DNA of 64,000 bases from Staphylotrichum longicolle. Lineage: Eukaryota; Ascomycota; Sordariomycetes; Sordariales; Chaetomiaceae. The stretch lies in contig JAHCVI010000001.1 of NCBI GenBank assembly GCA_019096155.1, positions 1,860,001-1,924,000 on the forward strand, in the 5' to 3' direction. Positions 21,111-33,009 of the stretch are shown here, one piece after another (the first letter of the stretch is position 1; each line of letters begins with the position of its first letter). The notes below the pieces were generated by a model. That model saw only the letters and a program-made list of their open reading frames with translations, did no database searches and was not told where the DNA came from. Made by a program: the position numbers and the translations under genes.

Positions 21111-24100
21111 ACAGTGGTCAGCGGTGATTGCCTGCTTTCCTCCATTTGGCAGGCCGGCATCTGCAATCTTTTTTCCTGCATGTCTTGGGCGCATGTGCTT
21201 CCAGCTCCCCCTCGGCCTGTCCTTGTCAGCGGCGAGGCACTGTCCCAGACAGGACACACTCGCATCGTCATTGTGTTCAGATCGCAGGTCAGATCGCAGC
21301 CTTGTTTTTCTGTCCTTCCTTCCTGCCTTCGTATCGCCCGCGTCCGACTCCAGCTAGCCTTCCTCAGGTTCCAGCTCCTCAAGAGCGATCTGCATCGCGC
21401 CCCCAAACTCCGTCCTTCACGTGCAGTGCAGGTCGAATCGGCGAAACGCCCGCTTCAAGTCGCGGCCTCAATCAGCACGCACACTGCTGCCCCATGTCAG
21501 GGCCCAGGTCCCCAGCAAGCGGGTGGCACTGTGTGAACAGAGCGGAGCGGGAGCCGTTTGCGGGGCCGGGGTGCCTGTGATGGAATTGCAGGCAGCGCTA
21601 ATGCAGGTACCGCCCACCAACATCTCCCCCCATTCGACAGCCGCCCCCTTTCTCCTCCTCGACCAGAGTCCGGGCGTCCTGGACAAGTCATGGGAAGCGA
21701 AATAAGGTTCTCAGCGCAGACCGGGTCGTATCATGCTCGGCGGCTGTTTGCTGCGGAAAGTGCTTAATTTACGGAGTAATTCGGTTATCTGGAAACACGG
21801 ACGGTGGATCTGCTAATCCTGGGAGACGTTTGCTTGCTGGTCGACGTGGTGGAGGAGTAGGGATCAGCACCATTTCCGGGGATGATTGTTGTTTGGGAAA
21901 GGAGAGGGAATCAAAGAAAGTCCCGCGCCGTCAGCCAAACGAGGAAACGAGGAAGCGAGGAAAAGAGGGGTGGCTCGGGTGGTTCATCATGCGTGCTGAT
22001 CGCCGCTCCTTCCTGCCGTCTTGTTTGTTTCCTTGAAAGATCTCGAACCCTGAAGCGAAGTGAGATTCAGCGCTGCCCGCCAATCGCTTCTCTTTTCCCC
22101 CCATTTTCCAAGAAATGCCCTGCCTTGGTTCAGTTGGCCTGCCCAGTGACTCCGGCCAGGCCTCGCACATGTCCTCATTCAGACTTTCTCATTCAACTTT
22201 CCCCTGAGGATCATCCCCGCAAAGACGCCAAAAGGAGGCGGCAGTGCGCCGGGACGCAACGTTGAAAGCTCCACCATGCCTCCGAATCAGCGGCCGTGGG
22301 AAGTGAGTCGTGCTGCGTGTATATGATCGATCGGCACACCCACTTCGCCAACGGACTGCCAGTGCCTTGGAAAGGACCCAAAGGCCAACATGCTCCCTTT
22401 CTCGAAGGATTGACTCGGCACTCGCAGATTTTTTCCACAGTGTTACCCTCGGCCAGCACTGCCCCCCCGGGATTAAGCCGACAACACACCGAAGTCCTGC
22501 ACCACCACCGAGGAACCTGGTTTGGACGGACCCGGCCCCCGAGCTACCTCATCCGCCCACCCGGGACGGTCGCACCTCTGGTTCGTCCCGGTGAGGAGTT
22601 GAAGCGGGCGCCGATCCGCCCGGGTCGCTCGGTGTCTCGGTGGCCCGTTGAAGTCGAGTCCGAGTCATTCACCAGGCACTCCACCACGGCACTTCATCTC
22701 ATTGTGTCCATCTCACAGCGACGCTTTACGCTCCAGTCATGCTGCACCAACACCTTGTCGCTGGACTTCGTTTTTGGCTCTGGGTCTGAGCCACACGCGC
22801 GAGTGCCCTGGGCTCACTGAGTCTGCTACTTTTCTTTTTGGCACCCGGGCCGAGCACATCCAGTGATGTCCAGGCCTCGTCTTCATCTGAACCGAAAAGG
22901 AGTCTGTATCGACAGCTGGGCTTTGCGTGCGCCGCCGGAGATGTCTGCTGGTTGCAGCGACAGCAAGCCCCGAACCGGATCTCGCCGGCCGAGGCGGACT
23001 CTGGTGTACCAGTGTCACTGATCCGGGTCACCAATTGACGTGTTCGGGGTCAATGGCCCGTCCGGCAGACGGCGGATGACGGTCGAGGACAGCAAGGCAA
23101 CAGATGCAGTGCGGGATTGGGCGATGCGATCTGGCAGGCAGCAGTGGCACTGCTGGCGGACTCTTGAGCGAGGCCCAGTCATACTACCCGATCAAGAAAA
23201 AAACCTGGTGCGCCAATGCGTTGGGCCCTCGTTTGTTTTCGACGACCATCTGCGCCCAATGCCGCAGCGGATGCGTCGCGGGGGTTCATCCGCAATCCAC
23301 GAGCGCGGTGTACTTCCTGTCTCCCGGAGACGATGAACAAGAGGTGCGAGGCATTTCGGCAGGCTGACAAGGTCGCAGGGCCAGTCTCATGGATCAACCA
23401 CTCACCTGCCTCGCTTTTTCCCACAACGCGGGATTATTATGGGGCGGCTGCGACACAGCCATGGCCTCGCCAGACGGTCGGCCGCTCGGGGCTGTGGCTG
23501 ATGAGATTTCGCACCAGGGCCCGGTCATTGTCACGCTTGCTTTCTGAAGCGCACTCTCTCGACATGAGGAGTTTGCAACGCCGGACGGCTGTTGTGGATG
23601 TCGATGTGGATGCGCTGCAGCTGCAGCTGCGTGAGCGCAGACTTGGGACAGGCTCTGCTTGGCATGGTTCATCACGCAGTCCCTCTCGGTGCACCGCCCC
23701 ATCTAGGACTTGCGATGCGGGATCTCGCCGAACTCACGGGGATGGGACGAGGCACGACGCACGACGAGCGGGAGGACGGCGGCAGGACGACGGCAGGACG
23801 CTGGCGTCCGGTAGCCCGTTCGCCTCAGTTGATGCTCCGTCGCCGGCATCTGCGTTGCGCCGATTCCATTGGGCAGGAGCGAGGACGACTCAGGACGGAC
23901 AAGACATGGCCCGTGCGCCCCCGCCCCAGGACTGAGGACCAGACCGTTGGAGCGGTCCTCGCCTGTGTGGGGGCCAAGCGGAGACGGAGGGAAGGAGGGG
24001 TCCTGCAAGGCGGCCGCTGAGCCTCTGCGTGGAAAATGCGCAGTCATCCGGCGTGCCAACCCGGACCAACAAACAACAGCCTGCCCGATCTGACAGCTGC

Positions 24101-24473
24101 CTAGGCCCACAACCGTCCCACCGTCCGAACCTCAGCAAACCACAGCAAACGACGCCGATGGGGGCGGCCGACATCTGGGTGGTGTTCTCCCAAGGGCGAC
24201 GCCCACGTCTGCATTGGGCCCGTCACGGTTCGCACATATGTGCAATCAAGCCAAGTTCTGCGGCACAGAAGGATGCACATCTCCCATGACGGAAATCGGA
24301 GCAGATGAAGGCCTCGTCAGACTGTCGACACCTTTTGCCGGGTGTTGGCTGCAAGTGTCGGCCTCTGCATGTCCTCGTCCACCTTTTCGCCCATTCACAC
24401 ATGCAGATTGCATAAGGCTGAGGCCTCTCTCTTGCCGGTTCCTTCCACCCACCCCCCTCCCCCACGTCACCCG

Positions 24474-24481
24474 TATATAAG
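24474..24481 (+). promoter_or_regulatory. TATA box with adjacent CACGTCAC motif, C2H2 gene promoter
   Basis: TATATAAG at 24474, preceded at 24,462-24,469 by CACGTCAC, the complement of GTGACGTG, which resembles an ATF/CREB-type bZIP site. It lies about 500 nt upstream of the zinc-finger start codon, implying a leader of about 450 nt. The sequence match is direct; use as promoter is inferred. Confidence 0.5.
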
Positions 24482-24703
24482 AGCATCTGTGCCGCTGCCT
24501 AGCCGGTCTCCTGGGTCTGCAGCTTTCGAGCGTTTTGTTCCTCGCACACTTGCTTGCCTGCCCGAACCTCGAGGATTTCAGGCATGTCTTCCGTCCCATA
24601 AGTTCTTGGCCTGCGTCGTCCCCAGGTCTTCCCCAGGTTCACTCGTTAAAACTGGTGTTGGCTGCCTGGACCTATTCGACGTGACCGCGGACCACACCTC
24701 TAC

Positions 24704-24729
24704 CGTCCCCGTCCCCGTCCCCGTCCCCC
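24704..24729. repeat. GTCCCC hexamer repeat in the C2H2 gene leader
   Basis: About four copies of GTCCCC between the candidate TATA box and the start codon of the C2H2 gene. Confidence 0.85.
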
Positions 24730-24979
24730 TTCCTTGCCGCACAACCTGTTTCCTCGCCCCGCACCTTCATCGGATTCATCCTCCCCGCACCCTGAGAACC
24801 CTTAAGAACCGGCCTCCTTCCATCTCGCCAGACGTCAGACCGCTGCCTGGCCGTGAGTCGTACCCTCCTCAGGCTTGCCTCAGACAACTCATCGACACCG
24901 GTCCCTCCACGCGCTCAGTGTGTGTCAAACTCTTCGCTTCTCACATCCCCCCACGCACCGTCGTTCCACCAACGGCCTC

Positions 24980-27619
24980 ATGGCTTCCCAGACAGACCAG
25001 AGCGCCGGCCCTGCCGTGACGCACGGCTGCCCTCGGTGCTCCAAGTCTTTCTCCCGTCTCTGTGACCTCAACAAGCATTCAAAATCCCACAGCCGCCCGT
25101 ACAAGTGCAACGACCCGACGTGCAAGTACAACAGTCTCGGCTGGCCGACGGCAAAGGAGCTGGAGCGACACCACAACGACAAGCACTCGGCTACTCCACG
25201 CACCTTTCCCTGCCTCTTCCAGCCATGCCCCTACTGGTCCAAGCGGGAATCCAACTGCAAGCAGCACATGGAGAAGGCCCACAATTGGAAGTACATCAGG
25301 AGCAAAACCAAGGGCAAAGGGTCGCCAGAGCAACCCAAGCCGGACGACGATGTTGGCTCCGGCGCGAAGGACTGCGGAATGGGCATCGAGGCGGACCACA
25401 ACACCTCAATTGCCTCGTCCTCGCCACAGCCCATGACCGTGCTCACACCCGCCACCGACTTTATCCTCTTTGACGAGCACGCCGACGCCATGGGCGACGA
25501 CGATGACCACTTCTTCCCCGACTACGACAACTCCCAGAACCCCGAGTCGTACCTGCCCTGGACGTCGCCGGTAACTCGACTGCGGGACAACGAGTTGTTC
25601 ATCGAGAGGTTCAGTCAGAAGTACGACGGCGTCCAAGGGAAGCCGAGAAGCGTTCCCAACACCAGCGGCTCCGGGCTGGTACCGGTGCTCTCGCCCTTCG
25701 GACTGTACAACCTCCACCACCAAGAAGCCCAAGACCAAATCCAGCCTGTCGATGATGTCTTTGTAAAGGTCGAGCCGACAGACATGGATGCCGACACGAT
25801 CTTTGCGAGAAAGAGAAAGTATGAGGCCGTCGAAGCCGCCCCATCAGCCCCGGCGCAAACGACCCCCTCGACATCCGGCATGGTACCTCAACGCAGCCGG
25901 AAATCCGGTACAGGTCAGGCAGCATTGACCCCCTCCTCCGGGCTCCCTGGCGTGTCTAACGCCGGAGGCAGCAGCAGTGAGGACGGACGGCGCCCAAAAA
26001 AGAAGCCAAAGCACAATCCCGCCGAGGACTTCACCGACACGACCATGCCCGACATTTTCCGGCACGCCCACCCCCACATCTAGTGAGTCTTATGATGCCG
26101 ATGGCAGCTTCTGTGGTCTTTAAACCCCGGTGGCTGACCTCTACGATCGAATAGCGACAGAAACCGGATGGACAAGTACTCGGCGTGTCACACTGTGCAT
26201 CGAGACATCTCGACGCTAGTGTGAGTTCCCTCTGACGAATTCTGCTCTCAACGCGTCTAATCGTTGGCACTCAGCCGCCATCTCAGCAGGCCATCCCATC
26301 GCCTTGAGGTCACGGAGCGCACCATTTCTTCGTTTGATGTTCAAGATCCAGACTTCAGGCACCGGAGGGCCGGCGTCTGCCGGTCGTGCTGGCAGACCTT
26401 CGGCGACCGCGCGGCCTTTGACGAGCACAAATCCCGTGCTTGCACCAGGGTCTCCAAGGGAAAACGGGAGAAGTGGCGTGTTCTCTATGAGAGCTTTACG
26501 CCGCTGTCTGATTCAGCAAACGCTGCTCTGTCGGACATCGACCCGAGCCGGCCCACCGAAGGACAATGGGAACGTCCATCCAACCACCTGGACGACTCAA
26601 CTGGTTTCCATGGCGACGGCAATGCCAATGAGGCCGGAACGCCCCCGACTTCTGTCCCGTCACCCGTCGTATTTCAGCCCGCAGACGTTGCCCCGTCTGA
26701 TCAGTCCGTCGCGCGGTTTGTCAGGGCAGACGAGCATGACAAGCTGCAACGAGAACACCAAGCGTTGCGTGAGAGACACCAGCAGCTCGAGCGGATGGCT
26801 CAAGTCCTTCTCGTCCAGCAGCTGATCCGGGACAACATGAAGAACGCCACAACACCCGGGGAGGATGCCAAGCCTCCAACATTATTAGGTGCGATCCAAA
26901 ACAGCCGTCCCGCCTCGTCCCCGGGGACCTCGGATCGAGACAGCCTCGTCCAGCACATGGACTCGCAGTCCACCGACGTCGACGTCTACGGCTTCATGGA
27001 CGAGATGGAGGACACCCGCCAGACCCTCTCCAGGATGAACTCGGGCCTGAGCTCCGCATCCCGCTCAACCATCCACCGCGTCCCGCCAAGTCCGCCTTCT
27101 CGCCCTGCCGCGCTGCCGGGCTCCGCAAACAACGACCCGCCGAGCCAACAAGACAAACACTCCCTCGCCCACCGCCCCCCGCCACCGTCCATACCCGACT
27201 CGGGATACGGCACCGAGCTCAGGCGCGGCAGCGTCGGCGACCTGCCCCCCAAGACCGCGATCGGACCAGTCGGCGGTGGCGGCGGCTTCGGCGGCGGCGG
27301 CTTCGGCCCGACCCCGCCGTCCACCGCCGAGACCGCGGAGCAGGGCCCCAGCCAAGGAAAGATGGGCGAGGGCGTCTCGTGGGCCGACAGCCCGTCCCAG
27401 CGGACCGCGCGGGCCGGCCTCTCGTCGCCGCAGCACAGCCACAGCAGCCAACAGCAGCAGCAGCAGCAGCCCGGCTTCCTGCTGGCCGAGCACGAGATCA
27501 TGTCCGAGTTCGACAACGCCTCGTACGGCATCTTCTTCCGCGACGACGGCGACCTGCCCTACTCCCACGCCTCGCCGCCCGGGTTTACGTTTGAGTCCCA
27601 CTCGTCACAGACGGAGTAG
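24980..27619 (+). CDS. C2H2 zinc-finger transcription regulator
   Basis: Exons 24980-26082, 26155-26220, 26275-27619; 837 aa. The two introns (72 and 54 nt) have GTGAGT donors and TAG/CAG acceptors, and both junctions are phase 2. Near the N-terminus are one canonical finger (CPRCSKSFSRLCDLNKHSKSH, residues about 15-35) and two variant fingers (CNDPTC..HHNDKH; CLFQPC..HMEKAH). A second zinc-binding area spans exons 2-3 (ACHTVHRDISTLVRHLSRPSH and CRSCWQTFGDRAAFDEHKSRAC). In between are an acidic region, a PKKKPKH nuclear-localisation-like patch; after it come a short coiled coil (about 26,740-26,840), Gly-rich and poly-Gln stretches. Without splicing it would look like two genes; the shared phase and split Zn-binding motif argue for one. 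Target genes unknown. Confidence 0.85.
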
Positions 27620-28377
27620 TCAGCAGGCGGGTTGTGTGTGTGTGGGGGGTGTTGATTAGAGAACGGGGTTGGCGTTACTATTTTTTTTGCTACGATATTA
27701 TGTGACGATTTCCAACGATTTTTGCATGGCGGTTCATGATGATGATGGGAGTGTCGGTTCTCATAACATCTTTCTCCATCTGGTCTGGTCTTTGGGGGGG
27801 GAATATGTTTTCCCTTTTAGAGCGGCGGCGCATATACGGTTTCATTACAAACTTCTGGCACACGCCACTCAAAACGACGCGCACGAGGTACAGTAATGAA
27901 AAGACACACGAACACTAAGGGAAGGGTTAGATTAGACAGCTGGCTGTGGATATGTAACCGACAACGACACCAAGAAGAAAAAAAGACCATCATCACAAAA
28001 CAGTTTCTGCCGATGACAGGGGCTTGATGGTGACCGTAGACCCTTGACTGACTGTCTCAACTCTATTCACACCCATCAACTCTTGAACTCTTGAAACAGA
28101 GATGCCTCTCTGTCAAATGGACTACAAATGGAACATGCGGCACACCGAAGTTTCCTTGCGAGGGCCACGTTGGTTAGCCTCGACAGGAAAGGGGGTTCCT
28201 TCACATGCCCCCTCCCAGCTCAGACGCGCTTCTGTGCAGAGCAACCAAATGATTACAAACCCTCCACTGTCTTTCTTCCAAGGAGAAATCTTATGTACAC
28301 TGAAACACCACACACTACCAACAAGCCCTTTTACTTCCCACCTCTCAACATCTCCATCCACAAGGAAGGAAGGGGCT
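27620..28377. other. Intergenic between convergent C2H2 and chitin deacetylase genes
   Basis: About 0.76 kb of 3' flanking DNA of two convergent genes, more A/T-rich than the exons. No gene seen. Confidence 0.65.
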
Positions 28378-30260
28378 TCAGATGCAAGACCCATAGTCCT
28401 TCTGGCAGCCCAAGATGGCCAGACACGAGATCGTGTTGGAGCTGCACTTGCCGGCGGGACTGCAGCACGTGCCGAACTGGCTGCCGTTGCAAGTCTGCTG
28501 CACTTCCTCGCCGCAGAGGCCGTCGCTGCTGACCGGGAGACCCGTCTGTGTTGGCTGAGCGCGAGTCGTCGCTAAATGAGCGGGGAGGGAAAAAAGGTTA
28601 GCTTTGCTCACGACGCCCAAGGAAAAGTTGTAATAACCGTTCAAACTCACATGTAGTCTTTGTGGCAGTTGAGGTAGATCTCGTGGTGATCGTCGTCCTC
28701 GTAGAGCTGGTGGTTGTGCCGGCCGCGTCACAGCTTCCCCACGCCGGCTGGCAGCCGTTGGCGACCGAGCAATACTCGGAGCCCACACCGCAGTAGCCGG
28801 ACGCAGAACAGCAGGTCCCCCAACGGGTGCCGGAGCAGGTGATGCCGTTGCCACAAGTGCCGTCGGTGCTTGCGCCAGTGCGTGTTGGCGCGACTGACGT
28901 GGTGGTTCTCGTGGGCGCCTTGGATGTGGTTGTCGTCGAGGAAGAAACGGCCGGGCCACCTGGTCCCGTGCGGTACCAGTTTGAAACAGGGTCGCCGAGA
29001 CACTCGCCCACGGTCACGGCTCGATATCCGGATGCGAACAGGGAGGTGAGGATGTAGTCGGTCAGGTTGTAAACGGTCTGATAGTGGATGTCGTGCTCAA
29101 TCTGCAGGAAGCTATCCTTTGCCGGGTCAGACCCGTCGATGGCCTCGTCCCAGATGTTCTTGCTGGTTTGGATCGACTTGGCGTTGTCGTTGAGGTAACC
29201 TGCCGTGTCAAGGTCAAAGTAAATGACATGGTATCCGAGCGTCGACAAAATGTTTTGGCAGTTCTTCTCGCAGATGGAATAGGGGGGCCGCATATACGTC
29301 GGGAAGAAACCGAGGATCGAGTTGAGAGCAATCTCGTTCCAGACCATTTGGTTTGTGTATTGCGTGTTGGTCAACTGGCTGGCATTCTGGTGAGACCAGG
29401 TGTGGCTTGCAATTTGATGTCCCTCAGCATGCATTCTCTAGGGTTTGGTGTTAGTCACAGACCCGCCACCAGCTGCTGCAAGTGTCTCATACTTTGATAA
29501 TGGCAGGGTAAATGGTTGAGGGGTCATTGATCTTGCCCTTGCCGTTGTTGTTCCCCGTGATGAAGAAAGTCGCCTTTGCTCCGTAGCTCTGCATATGCGT
29601 TAGTGATGAGATGGGCAAGCAGAGTAGCTATCTCGGACCTTGAGCTTGTCAAGCAGGTCGCTCGTGTAAATGTACGGTCCATCGTCAAAAGTCAGAGCAA
29701 TATCACCCTTTTTGACGCAGTCATAGATGCCTGCTCCTCCGTAAAGCACGCTTCCGAGTTTGGGACGCGCAACGCCTGAGGTGTCCGCGCCGCTCGGCTT
29801 CTGGTTCTAAACTCACTGTCAGTTGGATCTCTGCAAAGGTGGTGGAGAGGGCACTTACGCCATCGCAAGCCGTGGCATAGTTTATTTGGCAGTCAGGGGC
29901 GGCGCAGTACGTCTTGCCCGTTCCACACCATCTGTCACCGGAGTCAGCTTCACCTTGGACGGACAGCAAGCAGATCGGCAGAACAAACCCTTCAGCAGAG
30001 CAGCATAGACCGGCTGCGCAGCTTCCAATCCCTGGACCACACTGCGCGTCGTCCTCCCTCTCTTTCAAGTCTCTCCGTTGGCTAGTAGACAGATGATGTC
30101 CCTTAGCGACACCGGAGTCACCAGATACTGCCTGCCTTCGAGCCGTGAACCCGGAAAGGAACTTCCTCCCTCCGATCAGTTTCGGCACGTGCTGGCCATG
30201 GTCGTCGTGAGCAAATGCCAAGCCTAAGGAGGCGGCGAGAATGGCGGCAGACAGCTTCAT
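28378..30260 (-). CDS. Chitin deacetylase with one N-terminal and two C-terminal chitin-binding domains
   Basis: Six exons: 30260-29989, 29931-29859, 29806-29639, 29588-29493, 29437-28651, 28571-28378; 529 aa, all junctions in frame. Signal peptide residues 1-17. A hevein-type module (about 74-113, CGPGIGSC..CCSAEGWCG) precedes a NodB polysaccharide deacetylase domain: TFDDGP (154-159), metal-binding SHTWSH (214-219), RPPYS (253-257), FLQIEHDIH. After a Thr/Ser linker come two more Cys-rich chitin-binding modules (CGNGITC..CCSASGYCG and CGEEVQQTC..CCSPAGKC). The enzyme removes acetyl groups from chitin in the wall, producing chitosan. The start of exon 3 could be 6 nt later (CAG at 29801). 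A TATA-like element lies about 110 nt upstream. Confidence 0.92.
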
Positions 30261-32795
30261 GATGAATCAAGAGCTACGATACTCTGCAGGCGAGAAAGAC
30301 AATGACGTCTGTACACCACACTGCAAGGGACGCAAAAGAACGAACAACAGCTCCAGCTGCGTGGGAGAATATATCTGGGACTGAGCCGAAGCTGATAAAC
30401 GAGGGACTGCCAATAATATCTAAAAACGCAGGGGCTCCCGCAGCGGCACCGGCCTTTTAGGTGCATACGGTAGGGTCGTAGACGAAAGGTGACGGGGAGC
30501 TGATGGAAGGGTAGCTGGGGGAATATAAATGAAGGTGGCAGATACCACATTACCGAGGGAACGCGGCCATCCAGGTTAGTATGGGTGCTTCCATATTACC
30601 CTCCATTTGCTTCACGCGTGGTAACCTTGTTGCGTGAAAAGAACTGCAGAACTGGCCGCCTTGCGACAGTGATCACACGCTCTAGAGGTTGGATACTAGG
30701 AAACTAAGAAGGAGAGAAAATCGCGCCAGCATGCAACGGTTCCTTGTTGACTGACCTGGGCCGTGGCACGACAGCAACGCAAAAACGGGCAAAAAAGGCG
30801 CCGTCGGCGTCTGTTGAAGCGTTGCAGCCGTGCCAATGAGTTGATGGGTAACGCAAGCCCAATATAGAGGGGTCCGCAATGGCTGGTCGAGCGACGGTAG
30901 CTTCCCATGGAGCCAGTCTTCGGACCCCCAGATCTGCAGCCGGTAGCAGATGCTCGATGCAGCGCCAGGCTGGACGGGGGGGGCTGTCCTTCGGAAGTTC
31001 TCAACCCGCAAGTCGGTTGAGCTCGGTAGCGACATGACGACGAGAGAGGCGGATAGGTGGGCAAGGCGTGCTGATCAGCTACCGTCCGCTCTGTGCACAA
31101 AGCGGAGGGCAGGCTGACGAAAGCATGCTCCCGTCCCTGCATCAACCAGGTTCTGCAGGCGATGCGATTGCGACCAAGGGTAGGATGACGGGGCAGACTG
31201 CAACGATCAGCCGCATGGTTGATGTTTGCTTTCCGGCAGATCTGGGGTCCCCGGGGGTTTCTTGTTCCAGGACTTGGTACTCCCGCAAAGAGGATGACGC
31301 GGCAAATATCCTAAATTCGAGCAGGCTGCGGCGGTATCACTACGCTGTATTCCGGCTGAAGTCGCCCTCGACCGTCGCTGTGGAGCTGCGGACCGGCGGA
31401 CTGCAAGCCGGGAAGCATCAAGAGGTGCGAGGAAGCTGCCAGAGCTCGGGTTGGAGGAATAAATTTACAAGTGAAGAAAATGTGTGCAGAACCAAGGGGA
31501 TTGGGCTCGGAAAGTTGGCGTTGCGCAACTCCAGTCTGAGACTCGAACGGGAATCGAAAGTGCACATTGACTCTTGGCAGAACTTGGAAACATGGCCGCA
31601 GGGAAGAGCTCAGACACGGATCCTCTCATGATTGGGTGTTCGCGTGTTTGGTCCTTCCTCAATTGTAAGTCAAGTCGAACTGGAAGTCGACGTGGAAGCT
31701 GCCCCTGAGTTGTTCTTGCCACCTGGGCACGAAAGGTAGATGATTCGAAGTGCTTGAGGGGACACCGCTCGAGGTGCAATCCCAACTTCAGTTCCCGTCC
31801 TTGCCTCAGGTCGTGCCAAACTTACCCGAGCACTCGAATCGAGTTTCCTATCTGAGGTCTGAAAACTGACTCATTATCCCCGGTGTCCAAGGTTACAGGA
31901 ACACGGCCTTGCCATCGAGCTCTCCTACCCATCTGCATCTCATCTGACCCTCTCGTCAGGTACGAGGTTTCTCTGCAGATCGACAGCTTCACTCACACCA
32001 AGAGTTACAATATTGAGTAGCAGCCATGCACCAAAAACCTGCCGTGTCAGGTGAAGCAAGCACGTTTCTGCGCGGTGCTACCGGGGATTAATATAGGGGT
32101 CCGAAGATGTCCAGCGCCTACCCAGCATACCCCATCCCGTCACCGCCCTGCAGTCGACTGCATTGTCGCACTCCCGAATGAAGCTTGCCGGTTCCCGACC
32201 GCTCGACGACTCCACGTCGACGGCCCGGGGCACATGAAGAGGCCGTGGTAACGTGTCATGCATGTCTAACTCCACAGCCGGCGCGCATCCCGATCCGCTT
32301 ACTATCTCACGGTGTGACCTGCAGCGGTGTCATCGAGACATGGAGGTAGATGTTACCACCACGGCCGGTTCGGCACCAGGCACAGGCAAGAAATGTATTT
32401 ATTTTGAAAAGGGAAGGCGGATGCAATCTCTTGATCGAGGTTCGAGACGACGAGGCCGAGAGACCATTCAGCATTTTCAGAATGTACACAAGGCGTTTGG
32501 CCCCCTGAGCCAAGTTGGAGAGATCATGTTTCCCAGGCATCAACGTCCGGGCAGCATTTGAAGTAGGTCCCATTAGGATCCCGTCCAACCAGTTACTCGC
32601 TGCTGTCCAGGTAGTCGCCAGTTCTGAGTCAGATAGGTGACAACAACCGGCTGCAACTGGAAAAGGCCTCTTTTCATCAACAGATCTGAGCCTGGTTCTT
32701 ATCAAAACCATAGTCTCTTATTCGAAAGCAGCAGCTAGCAATGTGGGGGAAACAAACATGGTCTCATTATACAGACTGTCTCTCAGCCACGAGCT
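30261..32795. other. Gene-free stretch between chitin deacetylase and SEC12 genes
   Basis: About 2.5 kb containing the chitin deacetylase promoter at its left end and the SEC12 3' flank at its right end. An open frame at 31,068-31,631 (plus, 187 codons) has no domain and no good start context. Nothing else seen. Confidence 0.55.
30369..30375 (-). promoter_or_regulatory. Candidate TATA element of the chitin deacetylase gene
   Basis: ATATATT-like sequence on the minus strand about 110 nt upstream of the ATG at 30260, giving a leader of roughly 80 nt if used. Confidence 0.4.
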
Positions 32796-33009
32796 TCATA
32801 CATATACCAATACCGAACGATAATACAACCCTCCGCCACCTGCCCCAGCCCAAATCACTTTCCGACGCTCCCAACCCACTCCACAAACACCGGCCCCACT
32901 CCCCTCCACCCCGAACTCACACCATCGCCCCGACAACCCCAGCAATCTGCCCAAACAGAATCCCTTGAACACCGCCTCCCCCATCTCCTCCCCCAGTGCC
33001 CCGCCTTCT

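Larger units (their letters stand above)
20252..24979. other. 4.7-kb gene-free region between the GPI wall-protein gene and the C2H2 regulator
   Basis: No supported gene on either strand. It contains the promoter of the minus-strand wall protein, a decamer tandem repeat (21,054-21,110), a hexamer repeat (24,704-24,729) and a good TATA element at 24,474. Many open frames of 60-240 codons overlap on both strands without domains. Most of it is probably upstream regulatory DNA and long 5' leader of the zinc-finger gene. Confidence 0.55.

Noticed and set aside
23216..23935. 239-codon plus-strand open frame
   Set aside because: No domain; lies in the gene-free region where long chance frames occur on both strands.
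26264..27619. Separate gene starting at 26264
   Set aside because: Splice junctions of matching phase join it to the upstream zinc-finger exons and complete a split zinc-binding motif.
31068..31631. 187-codon plus-strand open frame
   Set aside because: No domain; start context poor; probably chance.
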